Assembly: GCA_045542735.1 (NCBI GenBank)
Contig: JAZQLQ010000013.1
Span: 1 to 64,000 of the forward strand
DNA from: UBA2882 sp045542735
Lineage (GTDB): Bacteria; Bacillota; Clostridia; Lachnospirales; Lachnospiraceae
DNA length: 64,000 nucleotides
Direction: 5' to 3'
The stretch's first letter is position 1. Each line of letters opens with the position of its first letter. The translations under genes and the position numbers were made by a program. Positions 51,082-59,536 of this stretch are shown one piece after another. The notes beneath the pieces are model-generated. The model made no database searches. It was not told where the DNA came from and saw nothing but the letters and a program-made list of their open reading frames with translations.

Positions 51082-52635
51082 ATGAAAGATACTGAAAATA
51101 CAAAAAATTTATCCGCATTAGATGAATATATCAACAAGGTTTATGTACTTGTCTTATTGTTGGTTCCGGGCGCATGTCAATGTGCGGGATTGCTATATAC
51201 CTTTGAAAAAATAATGGGCTGGCTACCATCGGTAAGTTGGAGCGCTTTGATTATATTTGACATTACCTGTCTTATATATTTGGCAATAGGTTATTATTTT
51301 GTAAAAACAGGATTTAAAGACGGACTGGTACTAAAATCGAAGTTAAAAGCGAGCAAAATCTATCTCATACTTTTAATGATCATTCAGTTTAATTTTATAG
51401 TATATATGATACCTGCTACAGACTTTTGGGGATTTGCCTTCTTTTTTGTGGTGTTCACAGTTTTTTTACTTGATTGGAAATTAGTTGCGATAGTATCTGT
51501 GGAAATTGGTGCATCGATTGTTACATCGTGGTTTGTCTGGGGTGATATACACTTGCCGCAGAAAAATGATTATTTTATTGTTAATCTTGTGGACCGCATT
51601 GTATGTGTTTTATTGTCTCTTGCTATCATTATACTAATGACATACTTAATGAGTCATTTCCTGATTAATGCGAAAAAAGATGAGATGGAGCGCAATAATG
51701 AACATGTCAGAAAAGTATTAAACTCTGTACAGGCACTTTCTGAAAATTTATCTTCCGCAGGAACTGCATTGTTACAAATTTCAGAAAATGAAAGTGCGTC
51801 GGCAGAGGAATTATCTGCTACAAGTGAATTGTTATTAGAGAGCAGTAATCTTCTGGAAGAAAAAACAGAGAAAAGTATGTCTAATCTTAATGAGCTGAGT
51901 CAATGGGAAGTGGTTGTAAATGACAATATTAAGAAAGTGGAAGCAGCATCCAACGACTTGTTGGATAAAGCAAATGATAATGAAAGTCTTTTAAATAGTT
52001 TACAAAATATGAATTCGGAAGTTTCAAATTCCATGAGTACAACTGTAAATGTAACACAAAATCTTTTGGAAGCAGTGCAGGAAATCGGGGTAACCTTAAG
52101 CTTAATCAATGATATATCCGCTTCGACAAACTTACTGGCATTAAATGCATCCATTGAAGCTGCTCGTGCCGGAGAAGCCGGAAGAGGTTTTGCAGTGGTT
52201 GCTCAAGAGGTGGGGAATTTGGCAAACAGCACAAAAGAGTCTCTAAATGAAGTAGAAGCCATTATTTCAAGGGTTAGCAATAATGTCAAAGAAATAGCCT
52301 TACACATAGAGGAAAATTCCAGGAAATTACATACACAAAATGAATATTTTAACCATGTTTTTGCGGGTATGCAGGATATGACAGGGCTACTTAATATTTC
52401 TGTGAATGCAATTAACACTATGAGCAATGCCCGTGATAGTCAGTCTCTGGTTATACAACATACGGTTGCTATTAATAAGGATATAGCTGACAGTATTAAA
52501 AACGAAAATCAGCAATTCCATGCAATCAACGGCATGGTGGAAAACAATGTAAACGACATGGCTGAGATGACCGAACAGGTTGCTGTCTTGAACAAAATGG
52601 TAGATGAAATGAACAATCTTTTGAGAATAGAATAA
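51082..52635 (+). CDS. Methyl-accepting chemotaxis protein with 6-TM sensor domain
   Basis: This 517-residue receptor has six spans at about 15-195, no large external domain and no recognisable HAMP. A helical signalling region follows whose hairpin tip LLALNASIEAARAGEAGRGFAVVAQEVGNLA is conserved. Its membrane domain is homologous to that of the sensor kinase transcribed divergently. Glu/Gln-rich helices that could be methylated flank the tip. AAGGAAGG precedes the ATG. No che genes are in the window. A TATAAT sits about 25 bases upstream without a clear -35 or sigma-28 site. Confidence 0.88.
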   Translation: MKDTENTKNLSALDEYINKVYVLVLLLVPGACQCAGLLYTFEKIMGWLPSVSWSALIIFDITCLIYLAIGYYFVKTGFKDGLVLKSKLKASKIYLILLMIIQFNFIVYMIPATDFWGFAFFFVVFTVFLLDWKLVAIVSVEIGASIVTSWFVWGDIHLPQKNDYFIVNLVDRIVCVLLSLAIIILMTYLMSHFLINAKKDEMERNNEHVRKVLNSVQALSENLSSAGTALLQISENESASAEELSATSELLLESSNLLEEKTEKSMSNLNELSQWEVVVNDNIKKVEAASNDLLDKANDNESLLNSLQNMNSEVSNSMSTTVNVTQNLLEAVQEIGVTLSLINDISASTNLLALNASIEAARAGEAGRGFAVVAQEVGNLANSTKESLNEVEAIISRVSNNVKEIALHIEENSRKLHTQNEYFNHVFAGMQDMTGLLNISVNAINTMSNARDSQSLVIQHTVAINKDIADSIKNENQQFHAINGMVENNVNDMAEMTEQVAVLNKMVDEMNNLLRIE

Positions 52636-52726
52636 GGATGATATAGCAGAAGTAGTTGTCGATGTGGTATCATGAAAATCATAAGATATCTGACGATAAA
52701 GAAATGAAGAAAGGTCAACGATATAC

Positions 52727-53698
52727 ATGAAACCAATACCTACAACTAATGAAATTTCTCAAATCTATACATTTACACTTGGTGGTATGCGGCAAAAAGT
52801 GTTGATTGAAGGGAAAAACAAAGAACTTCCCATCGTCATTAATTTACATGGCGGTCCCGGAAATCCCATACCATTTTCCGTAGGATGCAGAGGATTATTC
52901 CCGGAGTTTACGGATGAGTTTATCATGGTTTATTGGGACCAATTGGGGAGCGGTATTAATGATTACAAATTAAAGGATGAGTTTATGGTAGATTCTTTTG
53001 TTGATATGACGGCAGATTTGATTTGTGAAGTGAAGAAACTATTTCCGGCTAATAAATTGATTTTATTCGGTATGTCTTGGGGAAGTGTACTGGCATTAAG
53101 GGTGCTAAAGAAGTTGGAAGACAGATCGGTGGACAAACAGATGACTGTTAGTGTCGATGCAGTTGTCGTTTGGGGACAAGTGTTGAGAAAACTGTTTCTG
53201 AATGAGGAGGTTTATGCAAGTCTGGAAAAGGCGGGATTATCAGAAAAGAAGATGCAGAGAATACGTGCGATTACCCCGGATAACTTTACGGACAAGGACA
53301 TGCAGTTTTTATCCGGTGCAATTCGTAAGCACACAGACGGATATAACAATAAAAAGGGTGAGCAGGCTCCCTTGGGTCCGATTATCAAGGGATTACTTAA
53401 GAGCCCGGATTACAAGTTTAAGGATTTTAAAGCTATTATGATCAATGGGACTGCTACAAGCACAAAACTGTGGCCGGAACTGCTCAAAATAGATTTGACA
53501 GAGGAATTGAAGGCAGTCACAGTGCCGTATAACATTTTGCAGGGTGATACGGATATTGTCACATCCACAACGGACATTGTGAAGGTTGTAGATATGCTGG
53601 ACAATCCCAATGTACGGTGCCGGGTAGTGCCAAACTCCGGTCATATGCCTGGAAAAGAAGGCATGGATGTGGTGTTTGAAGCGTTGAAAAATGCATAG
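52727..53698 (+). CDS. Alpha/beta hydrolase (proline iminopeptidase-like)
   Basis: This 323-residue hydrolase has the oxyanion loop HGGPGNP at about 41, YWDQLGSG at about 70, the nucleophile elbow FGMSWGSV at about 110, a TDIV acidic loop near 278, and the catalytic histidine in NSGHMPG near 305. The family includes proline iminopeptidases and related amino-ester hydrolases. There is no signal peptide, so it acts in the cytoplasm. It follows the chemoreceptor by 91 bases and belongs to the inserted block. Confidence 0.88.
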   Translation: MKPIPTTNEISQIYTFTLGGMRQKVLIEGKNKELPIVINLHGGPGNPIPFSVGCRGLFPEFTDEFIMVYWDQLGSGINDYKLKDEFMVDSFVDMTADLICEVKKLFPANKLILFGMSWGSVLALRVLKKLEDRSVDKQMTVSVDAVVVWGQVLRKLFLNEEVYASLEKAGLSEKKMQRIRAITPDNFTDKDMQFLSGAIRKHTDGYNNKKGEQAPLGPIIKGLLKSPDYKFKDFKAIMINGTATSTKLWPELLKIDLTEELKAVTVPYNILQGDTDIVTSTTDIVKVVDMLDNPNVRCRVVPNSGHMPGKEGMDVVFEALKNA

Positions 53699-53726
53699 AG
53701 TTAATGAAAGAAAAGGAGAACAAAAA

Positions 53727-54104
53727 ATGGCAATACCGGAGTCTGAAATGATTGAACATTGGGAAAAACAGCTTGAAAAGCAGGAACTTCTGGAGGAAGG
53801 AGAACATGTAGAAACGCAGGTTGTCGGCAGTTATATGGATTTGTTTGGTACATATAGCGTGAATATCTATTTTACTAATAAGAAACTGGTGGCAATAAGT
53901 GGTCTTGGTGCAGTGTATGCAGTACTTCCATATACTTCGATAATGGAGATTGAGAAATTTAGGTATTTTCTGTGTCCAACCGGGGTGACAATTGTTGCAC
54001 CGGATCAGAAGAAAGGGGAAGCAAGTAATTATAACTTTATCATATGGGGTAGACAGAAGTATTTGGATTTATTGGAACGAAAAACTGGGCTGTCTTGTAA
54101 ATAG
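53727..54104 (+). CDS. PH-like domain protein of unknown function
   Basis: This 125-residue protein starts at 53727, with AAGGAGA nine bases upstream; the in-frame ATG at 53691 lies inside the hydrolase gene. A short helix (about 5-28) is followed by beta strands (VETQVVGSY, VNIYFTNKKLVAISG, YTSIMEIEKF, GVTIVAP, YNFIIWGRQ) that resemble a bacterial PH or GRAM-like domain, followed by a C-terminal helix. No transmembrane span. Function unknown. It is 28 bases after the hydrolase gene. Confidence 0.7.
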   Translation: MAIPESEMIEHWEKQLEKQELLEEGEHVETQVVGSYMDLFGTYSVNIYFTNKKLVAISGLGAVYAVLPYTSIMEIEKFRYFLCPTGVTIVAPDQKKGEASNYNFIIWGRQKYLDLLERKTGLSCK

Positions 54105-54177
54105 AGATTTTACAGCCACCTTGGAGAGGCTATTACATTTTATACTATAGGAAAGATAGAAAACAGGAGGAATAAAA

Positions 54178-54657
54178 ATGTATATCGAAAAATATTGGGG
54201 AGATTATATTGGTGGTAGTGATGACAGTCTGACACTATTGGAGTATCTTGCGGGAAAAGAAAAAGAGGAGATTTCCTTGAAGGAGATTTTGGCAGATTCT
54301 GGATTGGATAAGGCGCAGGATGATTTGCAACATGTTGAAGGACTTTGCCTTTGTGTCGATGGCTTTGAGGCAGAGATTTGTTATGGGATTTCCCTGATTA
54401 CCGATCTTGCGGCGTTATTGTTGGAGTGTAGAGTAAATGGAACTGTGAACATGGGCGAATTGTTGGAGAATGAATTTGATCCTGACAGTAATCTTTGTAT
54501 TACAGCTACAGAAAAAGAACATGAGTTGATGAATCAGGCACTGACCGATTTTGCGGCAACACCGACTTCTTACAATTTGAGTGAAATGATGGATGAGGAT
54601 GAACTGCAGGAGATGGCAGAGGTTTGTGAACAACTGAGAAGAGAATTGTACGAATAG
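54178..54657 (+). CDS. Conserved-looking hypothetical protein (159 aa)
   Basis: This very acidic 159-residue protein begins YIEKYWGDYIGGSDDSLTLLEYL, a start I recall from other Firmicute hypothetical proteins. It has an ITDLAALLLECRVNG helix in the middle and a C-terminal helical part (SEMMDEDELQEMAEVCEQLRRELY). No signal peptide. AGGAGGA sits six bases before the ATG. Its layout suits a small cytoplasmic binding protein, perhaps of immunity type, but that is a guess. It ends with a strong terminator. Confidence 0.7.
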   Translation: MYIEKYWGDYIGGSDDSLTLLEYLAGKEKEEISLKEILADSGLDKAQDDLQHVEGLCLCVDGFEAEICYGISLITDLAALLLECRVNGTVNMGELLENEFDPDSNLCITATEKEHELMNQALTDFAATPTSYNLSEMMDEDELQEMAEVCEQLRRELYE

Positions 54658-54678
54658 AGAGAGAAGCGCTTATTAAAG

Positions 54679-54728
54679 AAACTCTATTGCCCAATCAAAT
54701 GATAGTAATTGGGTAATGGAGTTTTTTT
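54679..54728 (+). terminator. Intrinsic terminator
   Basis: Seventeen-base arms (AAACTCTATTGCCCAAT against ATTGGGTAATGGAGTTT, two G-T pairs) with a 12-base loop and a T-run to 54728. It closes the block from the chemoreceptor to the acidic hypothetical protein. Confidence 0.9.
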
Positions 54729-54845
54729 GATGAACATAGAAAGATGTTGACATGGTAAAGAGAAAATGGTATATAAATACATGAACAAATGCTCATATAT
54801 AAAAAGAAAACAAACGCTTATAACAAACGACAAGGAGAAAAAACC

Positions 54846-55421
54846 ATGACATTCCAATTAGCCGCAATGTTAATCTTAATTTGCTTTTATGCGTTTTATA
54901 TTGGCAAAATCCTGATGCAAAAGAAACAATCCATTCAGACCAATCAAATGGGGAAGGGAAATAAACCAACTAAAGTATTGTTAATCGAGAGAATCATGAG
55001 AGTAGCAACAATACTGGCCATTGTGGTGGAAGTTATCAGTATTTTCCTGACAAAGATATATTTACCAGCAGGACTTCGCATTGTCGGTATCCTAATAGGA
55101 GCTTGCGCTGTTATCATTTTTGCGGCAGCGACCATTACCATGAAAACCAGTTGGAGAGTCGGCATCCCGGAGGAAAAGACAGAGCTTGTTACAAGCGGAA
55201 TTTATAGCATCAGCCGCAATCCTGCCTTTGTGGCATTTGATTTGTTATATCTTTCCATATGTCTTTTATTTTTCAATATTCCGCTATTGATTATATCAAT
55301 TTGGGCGGCAGTGATGTTGCATATTCAGATTTTACAGGAAGAAGCCCATATGCACAGCATGTTTGGTGAAGCCTATGATGAGTATAAGAAGCATACATGC
55401 AGATACCTTGGAAGAAAATAA
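54846..55421 (+). CDS. Isoprenylcysteine carboxyl methyltransferase-like membrane protein
   Basis: This 191-residue protein has four or five spans. The C-terminal region (LVTSGIYSISRNPAFVAFDLLYL, then EEAHMHSMFGEAYDEYKKHTCRYLG) carries the phospholipid methyltransferase/ICMT signature of S-adenosylmethionine-binding membrane enzymes. Bacterial members have unproven substrates. The ATG at 54846 follows AAGGAG. It is a single gene between the preceding terminator and the holA promoter. Confidence 0.85.
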   Translation: MTFQLAAMLILICFYAFYIGKILMQKKQSIQTNQMGKGNKPTKVLLIERIMRVATILAIVVEVISIFLTKIYLPAGLRIVGILIGACAVIIFAAATITMKTSWRVGIPEEKTELVTSGIYSISRNPAFVAFDLLYLSICLLFFNIPLLIISIWAAVMLHIQILQEEAHMHSMFGEAYDEYKKHTCRYLGRK

Positions 55422-55467
55422 GGGCATTGTAAAAAAGTAAATCGCTGTATTCCGTGGTTTAAGAAAG

Positions 55468-55478
55468 TGTGATATACT
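55468..55478 (+). promoter_or_regulatory. Extended -10 promoter upstream of holA
   Basis: TGTGATATACT, with TATACT at 55473-55478, is identical to the motif upstream of valS (2543) and glyA (63585). No clear -35 is seen. The holA ATG is 57 bases downstream. Confidence 0.5.
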
Positions 55479-55534
55479 GATACAAATGGTGTAAGACCTG
55501 ATAAAATACGCAATAAGTTGGCAGGAATATCAAG

Positions 55535-56518
55535 ATGCAACGGATTAATGAAGATATCAAAACAGGCAATTTCAAACAGGTATATTTGTTATACGGCAAT
55601 GAGGATTATCTGCGCAACCAGTATCGGGACCGATTAAAGGAAGCTTTGCTTGGTGGCGGAGATGCCATGAATCTTTCCTGTTTTGAAGGGAAGGACATTA
55701 ACCAGCCCCAGATTGTGGATTTGGCGGAGACCATGCCTTTCCTTGCAGAAAGGAGAGTCATTGTCATTGAAAACAGCGGTCTTTTCAAAGGTGGCAGTGA
55801 TGTGCTTGCGGATTATCTCAAAGAAATGTCTCCGACTGCACATTTTGTATTCAGTGAAAAGGAAGTTGACAAGAGAAATCGATTATTCAAAGCTGCAAAG
55901 GATCAAGGCTATATCAGCGAATTTGGTGAGCAGGATGAAAATACACTGACCCGTTGGATTGTAGGACTTGTCAAAAAGGAAGGAATGGAAATTGAAGGCG
56001 CGGCAGTTGCACTGTTGTTGTACAAGACCGGCACCGACATGGAGAATATCCGCAAAGAGTTGGAAAAGTGTATTTGCTATTGTTTGAAACGTGGTAAAAT
56101 CACAAAAGAAGATGTGGAGACTATTTGTACAGAGCGTCTCTCCAACCGCATTTTTGACATGATTAATTATGTGGCGACAGGCAAGAAGGAGCAGGCATTC
56201 AAGCTTTATTACGATTTGCTGGCATTAAAAGAACCGCCCATGCGTATTTTATTTCTGATTGCCAGACAGTTTAATATGCTGTTGCAGACCAAGATGCTTC
56301 GGGAAAAAGGATATGATAAGCGTATTATCAGTGAGAAATTGGGCGTGGCTCCTTTTATTGCAGGAAAATATATGGATCAGGCGGCGCATTTTAAACGCTC
56401 TGTGTTAAGACGTGCGGTGGAGGATTGTGTAAAGGCGGAAGAGGATGTAAAAAACGGACGCATTTCAGATGTCATGAGCGTGGAACTGTTAATGATAAAG
56501 TATAGTAGTATATCGTAA
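55535..56518 (+). CDS. holA: DNA polymerase III subunit delta
   Basis: This 327-residue clamp-loader subunit opens the beta sliding clamp. The family pattern is QVYLLYGNEDYLRNQYRDRLKEAL at the start (a degenerate nucleotide-binding region), AETMPFLAERRVIVIENSGLF, FSEKEVDKRNRLFKAAKDQG, and the C-terminal domain with EPPMRILFLIARQFNMLLQ. It usually follows comEC; here the two are separated by the inserted 49-55 kb block. The ribosome site (GGAATATCAAG) is modest. Confidence 0.95.
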   Translation: MQRINEDIKTGNFKQVYLLYGNEDYLRNQYRDRLKEALLGGGDAMNLSCFEGKDINQPQIVDLAETMPFLAERRVIVIENSGLFKGGSDVLADYLKEMSPTAHFVFSEKEVDKRNRLFKAAKDQGYISEFGEQDENTLTRWIVGLVKKEGMEIEGAAVALLLYKTGTDMENIRKELEKCICYCLKRGKITKEDVETICTERLSNRIFDMINYVATGKKEQAFKLYYDLLALKEPPMRILFLIARQFNMLLQTKMLREKGYDKRIISEKLGVAPFIAGKYMDQAAHFKRSVLRRAVEDCVKAEEDVKNGRISDVMSVELLMIKYSSIS

Positions 56519-56529
56519 GGGGAAAAGAT

Positions 56530-57009
56530 ATGGAAATTATTATCATAGCAATTATATTTTTTGCCATCAAAAATTCAGTTAAAAAAGGTGCTAGTCAAAA
56601 CAAGAATAAACAACCTTATAATCAAAGGCCTCCGCAGCCATACCAGCAACCGGTACAGGCAAGACCGCAAAGGGTGGCACAGACAAGAATGCAACAGTCG
56701 GGAGCCGTTGCAAAACCTATGCCGGCAAAGCCTATACAGTCTGAGAAAGACAGTGTAGACCGTTCCACAATCGATTATCTTCATCAGAAGGCTATGGAGG
56801 ATCAGCGTGAACATACAAAAGAAAAGATGGAAGAGAGAAAACGGCTTTCTGAAAAATATGGTGGCAGAGCCGTAGCTATGCGTTATCTTCCGGGAGACCG
56901 TATTCCGCATGGTATGCGTGTGGTAAATTGCAGTTATTGCAATGCGGAAAATCTGGTAGAGACAATCCGGACTGACAGGGCATGCTATTTCTGTCGGACC
57001 AAATTATAA
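56530..57009 (+). CDS. Membrane-anchored protein with C-terminal zinc ribbon
   Basis: This 159-residue protein has an N-terminal span (about 1-14, IIIIAIIFFAI), a Gln/Pro-rich linker (about 20-65), a charged helix at about 75-110, and a zinc ribbon at the end with CxxC pairs at CSYC and CYFC. It starts 12 bases after holA and is followed by yqeY after 19 bases, so it is in the same operon. Short GGGGAAAAG ribosome site. The role is unknown. Confidence 0.75.
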   Translation: MEIIIIAIIFFAIKNSVKKGASQNKNKQPYNQRPPQPYQQPVQARPQRVAQTRMQQSGAVAKPMPAKPIQSEKDSVDRSTIDYLHQKAMEDQREHTKEKMEERKRLSEKYGGRAVAMRYLPGDRIPHGMRVVNCSYCNAENLVETIRTDRACYFCRTKL

Positions 57010-57027
57010 AAGAAAGAGGGAATAAAT

Positions 57028-57474
57028 ATGAGTAAAATTGATGAAATCAGAGCACAAATGGTTGTAGCTATGAAGGAAAAAGATAAGGAGAAAAAGGATT
57101 CTTTATCTATGTTGGTCAGTGCATTAAAAAATAAAGAGATTGATAAGCGCGAGCCGTTGACAGAAGAGGAAGAAAACGAAGTTATCAAAAAAGAAATCAG
57201 ACAGACCAAAGAGACTTTGGATTCTGCTCCTGCCGAAAGAACTGATATTAAAGAACAGTGTGAGAAACGTCTGGCGGTATATAAACAGTTTGTGCCAGAA
57301 GATTTGAGTGAGGATGCTATCCGCGAAATTATCAAAGGTGTATTGGCAGAGCTTTCCATTGAACAGGCAACACCCAAGGATAAGGGGCGCATTATGAAAG
57401 AGTTAATGCCCAAGGTAAAAGGCAAGGCGGAAGGTAGCGTTGTAAACAAAATTGTAGGTGAATTTATGGCATAG
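57028..57474 (+). CDS. yqeY: GatB/YqeY domain protein
   Basis: This 148-residue helical protein of the YqeY family resembles the tail of GatB, the tRNA-dependent amidotransferase subunit. The pattern AMKEKDKEKKDSLSMLVSALKNKEID, then EVIKKEIRQTKE and DKGRIMKELMPKVKGKAEGSVVNKIV is complete. It is thought to bind tRNA, but its function is not settled. A canonical ribosome site (GAAAGAGGG) precedes the ATG. It ends the holA operon; a terminator follows. Confidence 0.93.
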   Translation: MSKIDEIRAQMVVAMKEKDKEKKDSLSMLVSALKNKEIDKREPLTEEEENEVIKKEIRQTKETLDSAPAERTDIKEQCEKRLAVYKQFVPEDLSEDAIREIIKGVLAELSIEQATPKDKGRIMKELMPKVKGKAEGSVVNKIVGEFMA

Positions 57475-57493
57475 AGACCGTTTTATGGTACAC

Positions 57494-57550
57494 ACCTCCT
57501 GTTAGAATAAAGACAAATAAAAAGTCTTTATTTTGACAGGAGGTTTTTTT
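57494..57550 (+). terminator. Terminator whose 3' arm contains the next gene's ribosome site
   Basis: Twenty-one-base arms (57494-57514 and 57524-57544, two G-T pairs) enclose a nine-base loop, followed by TTTTTT. The 3' arm ends in ACAGGAGGT, the Shine-Dalgarno of the gene starting at 57551, and its partner ACCTCCTGT lies at the 5' end of the left arm. Confidence 0.85.
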
Positions 57551-57928
57551 ATGAAAAAAAGAATTGCATATGTATCCGTTACCGTTGTTTTGTCCATGAT
57601 TATTTTCTTTTGTTTTTCAGCAACAGCATATAGCCAGTCTATAGAAAATGGTATGACAGCCGACAGAGAAGGGATTGAACTACAGGAAAAAGAAATTATG
57701 AATACTATCCGCGAAGTGATGGAAGAGTATGGATGTAAAAACAGTGGCATTACCATGACAAAAGTGTTCCGTGAGGATGGAGGAAGAGAATATGAAGTGC
57801 TTATTTATCATCGCAATATATCTTACATAAATGTAAGTGATATGGAGGCAATGGAAGCACAGCTTGCATCTATAGTGGGACAATGGGATGATGTGACATT
57901 TTGTTATAAATTTACAGACAGTTTATAA
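57551..57928 (+). CDS. Exported protein of unknown function (125 aa)
   Basis: This 125-residue protein has an N-terminal signal peptide (KKRIAYVSVTVVLSMIIFFCF, about 2-24, then SATAYS as a probable cleavage region). The mature part is a small alpha/beta domain (NTIREVMEEYG, REYEVLIYHRNISYINVSD, MEAQLASIVGQWDDVTF) that could resemble a small binding domain. I do not recognise the family. The ribosome site lies in the preceding terminator, which may limit its translation to transcripts that start inside that hairpin. Confidence 0.7.
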   Translation: MKKRIAYVSVTVVLSMIIFFCFSATAYSQSIENGMTADREGIELQEKEIMNTIREVMEEYGCKNSGITMTKVFREDGGREYEVLIYHRNISYINVSDMEAMEAQLASIVGQWDDVTFCYKFTDSL

Positions 57929-57937
57929 GGAAAATAC

Positions 57938-57966
57938 ATGACAGTACAGGGCTTTGGGATTATAAT
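57938..57966 (+). promoter_or_regulatory. Sigma-A type promoter of the DUF1653 gene
   Basis: ATGACA (57938-57943), 17 bases, then TATAAT (57961-57966). The next ATG is 31 bases downstream. Confidence 0.65.
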
Positions 57967-57996
57967 AAAGATAGTTTTTTAAAAGGAGTAAAAGCT

Positions 57997-58542
57997 ATGA
58001 GAGAAAATCCCAGACCCTTTGAGATATACAAGCATTTCAAAGGCAATCAGTATCAGATATTAACACTTGCAAAGGACTCGGAGGATGGCCGGGCATTGGT
58101 AGTTTATCAGGCGTTATACGGAGATTATACCGTTTATGTACGCGACCTGACTCAGTTTATGAGCCCGGTGGATAAAGAAAAGTACCCGGAGGTAACACAG
58201 CCCTATCGCTTTGAGAAGGTTTTAGCGGAGGCAGAGCCGGCACCGGTGATTGAAAATACACAGGAAGTTGTATTGGTACCGGAAGTTGCACCGACGACGG
58301 AAACAGGTGAAGAGGAGTTTGTCTTGGATCCCATGGTTGAGGCATTCTTGGATACTGACGCCTTGGATGAGAAATTGAATATTTTGGCGGGACTTCATCA
58401 TCGCATTACCAAAGAGATGCTTGCTACGATGGCAGTAGTGTCTGATATTGAGTTGAATGAAGGTAGTGTAGAAGACCAATATGTGGAGCTTAGGGATTAT
58501 CTTTTGATGAAAGAAAAATTCGAGTGTAAGAGAACTTGGTAA
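57997..58542 (+). CDS. DUF1653 domain protein
   Basis: This 181-residue protein has an N-terminal DUF1653 domain (about 5-70): PFEIYKHFKGNQYQILTLAKDSEDGRALVVYQALYGDYTVYVRDLTQF type strands with conserved YRH/F and VYQ positions. An acidic Pro/Val/Glu linker follows (about 78-105), then a helical tail (about 118-175). DUF1653 is a small beta domain of unknown function. Shine-Dalgarno AAAAGGAG precedes the ATG. It is followed by a 5'-nucleotidase after 45 bases. Confidence 0.85.
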   Translation: MRENPRPFEIYKHFKGNQYQILTLAKDSEDGRALVVYQALYGDYTVYVRDLTQFMSPVDKEKYPEVTQPYRFEKVLAEAEPAPVIENTQEVVLVPEVAPTTETGEEEFVLDPMVEAFLDTDALDEKLNILAGLHHRITKEMLATMAVVSDIELNEGSVEDQYVELRDYLLMKEKFECKRTW

Positions 58543-58557
58543 ACGAGTGCATATAAT

Positions 58558-58583
58558 ACCGCCAAAGCATGATAGGAGGCGGT
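58558..58583 (+). promoter_or_regulatory. Hairpin overlapping the ribosome site of the 5'-nucleotidase gene
   Basis: ACCGCC (58558-58563) pairs with GGCGGT (58578-58583); the AGGAGG ribosome site (58574-58579) runs into the right arm. The stem is only six pairs, but the loop is 14 bases, so it may reduce ribosome access. The downstream ATG is at 58588. Confidence 0.35.
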
Positions 58584-58587
58584 TTAT

Positions 58588-59496
58588 ATGGCATTTAATT
58601 TGACGGATAAGCTGGTAGTGGGAGTCAGTACCAGGGCATTATTTGACCTGACAAAAGAAAGCGGTATATTTGAAAAAGAAGGTGTTGAAGCTTTTTGTGA
58701 ATATCAAAGAGATCATGAGGATGAAGTCCTTGCACCCGGCCCGGGATTTATGCTGATTAAAGCATTGTTAAATCTAAACAATTTACCGGGACAGGAGAAT
58801 CGGGTAGAGGTCATCATTATGTCCAAAAACAGTGCAGACACATCCCTTCGGATTTTTCACTCCATCGAGCATTATGGCTTGCAGATTACGAGAGCGGTAT
58901 TGTCCAGTGGCGCATCCTTGACACCTTATCTCTCGGCATTTCATACCGATTTGTTTTTGTCCCATAATGAAGAGGATGTACGGGGAGCTTTGGCAGACGG
59001 GATTGCGGCAGGCATCATTATTGATGATGGTATGCAGACCTATGATAAGGATGGTGACATCAGCCAGATCCGTATAGCTTTTGATGGAGATGCTGTCTTG
59101 TTTGGTGCGGATTCCGAAAAGATTTTCAGGCAGCAGGGTCTTGAGGCCTTTACGGAGAATGAAAAGCGTAATGCTAAGAATCCTCTGGCGGCAGGCCCCT
59201 TTGCCCGCTTTTTGCAAATACTCTCCTCTATCCAACAGGAGTTTCCGGCAGAAAAGGCACCAATCCGTACGGCGCTTGTCACATCCAGATGTGCACCTGC
59301 TCATGAACGCGTGGTGCGTACGCTCAGAGCATGGAATGTGCGTATTGATGAAGCTTTTTTTCTTGGTGGTGTTCGCAAAAGCGAAGTGCTGAAATCTTTT
59401 GGGGCACATATTTTCTTTGATGACCAGGAGGTACATGCCCTTCCGGCCTCCGAAGTGGTTCCTTCGGCAAGAGTACCCTATGGGGATGATCCCTAG
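58588..59496 (+). CDS. Cytosolic 5'-nucleotidase
   Basis: This 302-residue protein of the NT5C1-like 5'-nucleotidase family dephosphorylates nucleoside monophosphates. Residues 1-40 include LVVGVSTRALFDL (substrate-binding part). LAPGPGFMLIKALLNLN lies at about 50-66. The VILMSKNSADTSLRIFHSIEHYGLQITRAV stretch is the haloacid-dehalogenase core. IAFDGDAVLFGADSEKIF at about 160 is the second acidic motif. No signal peptide. It is distinct from the UshA-type enzymes, which are secreted. Confidence 0.88.
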   Translation: MAFNLTDKLVVGVSTRALFDLTKESGIFEKEGVEAFCEYQRDHEDEVLAPGPGFMLIKALLNLNNLPGQENRVEVIIMSKNSADTSLRIFHSIEHYGLQITRAVLSSGASLTPYLSAFHTDLFLSHNEEDVRGALADGIAAGIIIDDGMQTYDKDGDISQIRIAFDGDAVLFGADSEKIFRQQGLEAFTENEKRNAKNPLAAGPFARFLQILSSIQQEFPAEKAPIRTALVTSRCAPAHERVVRTLRAWNVRIDEAFFLGGVRKSEVLKSFGAHIFFDDQEVHALPASEVVPSARVPYGDDP

Positions 59497-59536
59497 GAGG
59501 CTTGAATGACATACATTTTTTTGATATAACATTGGT

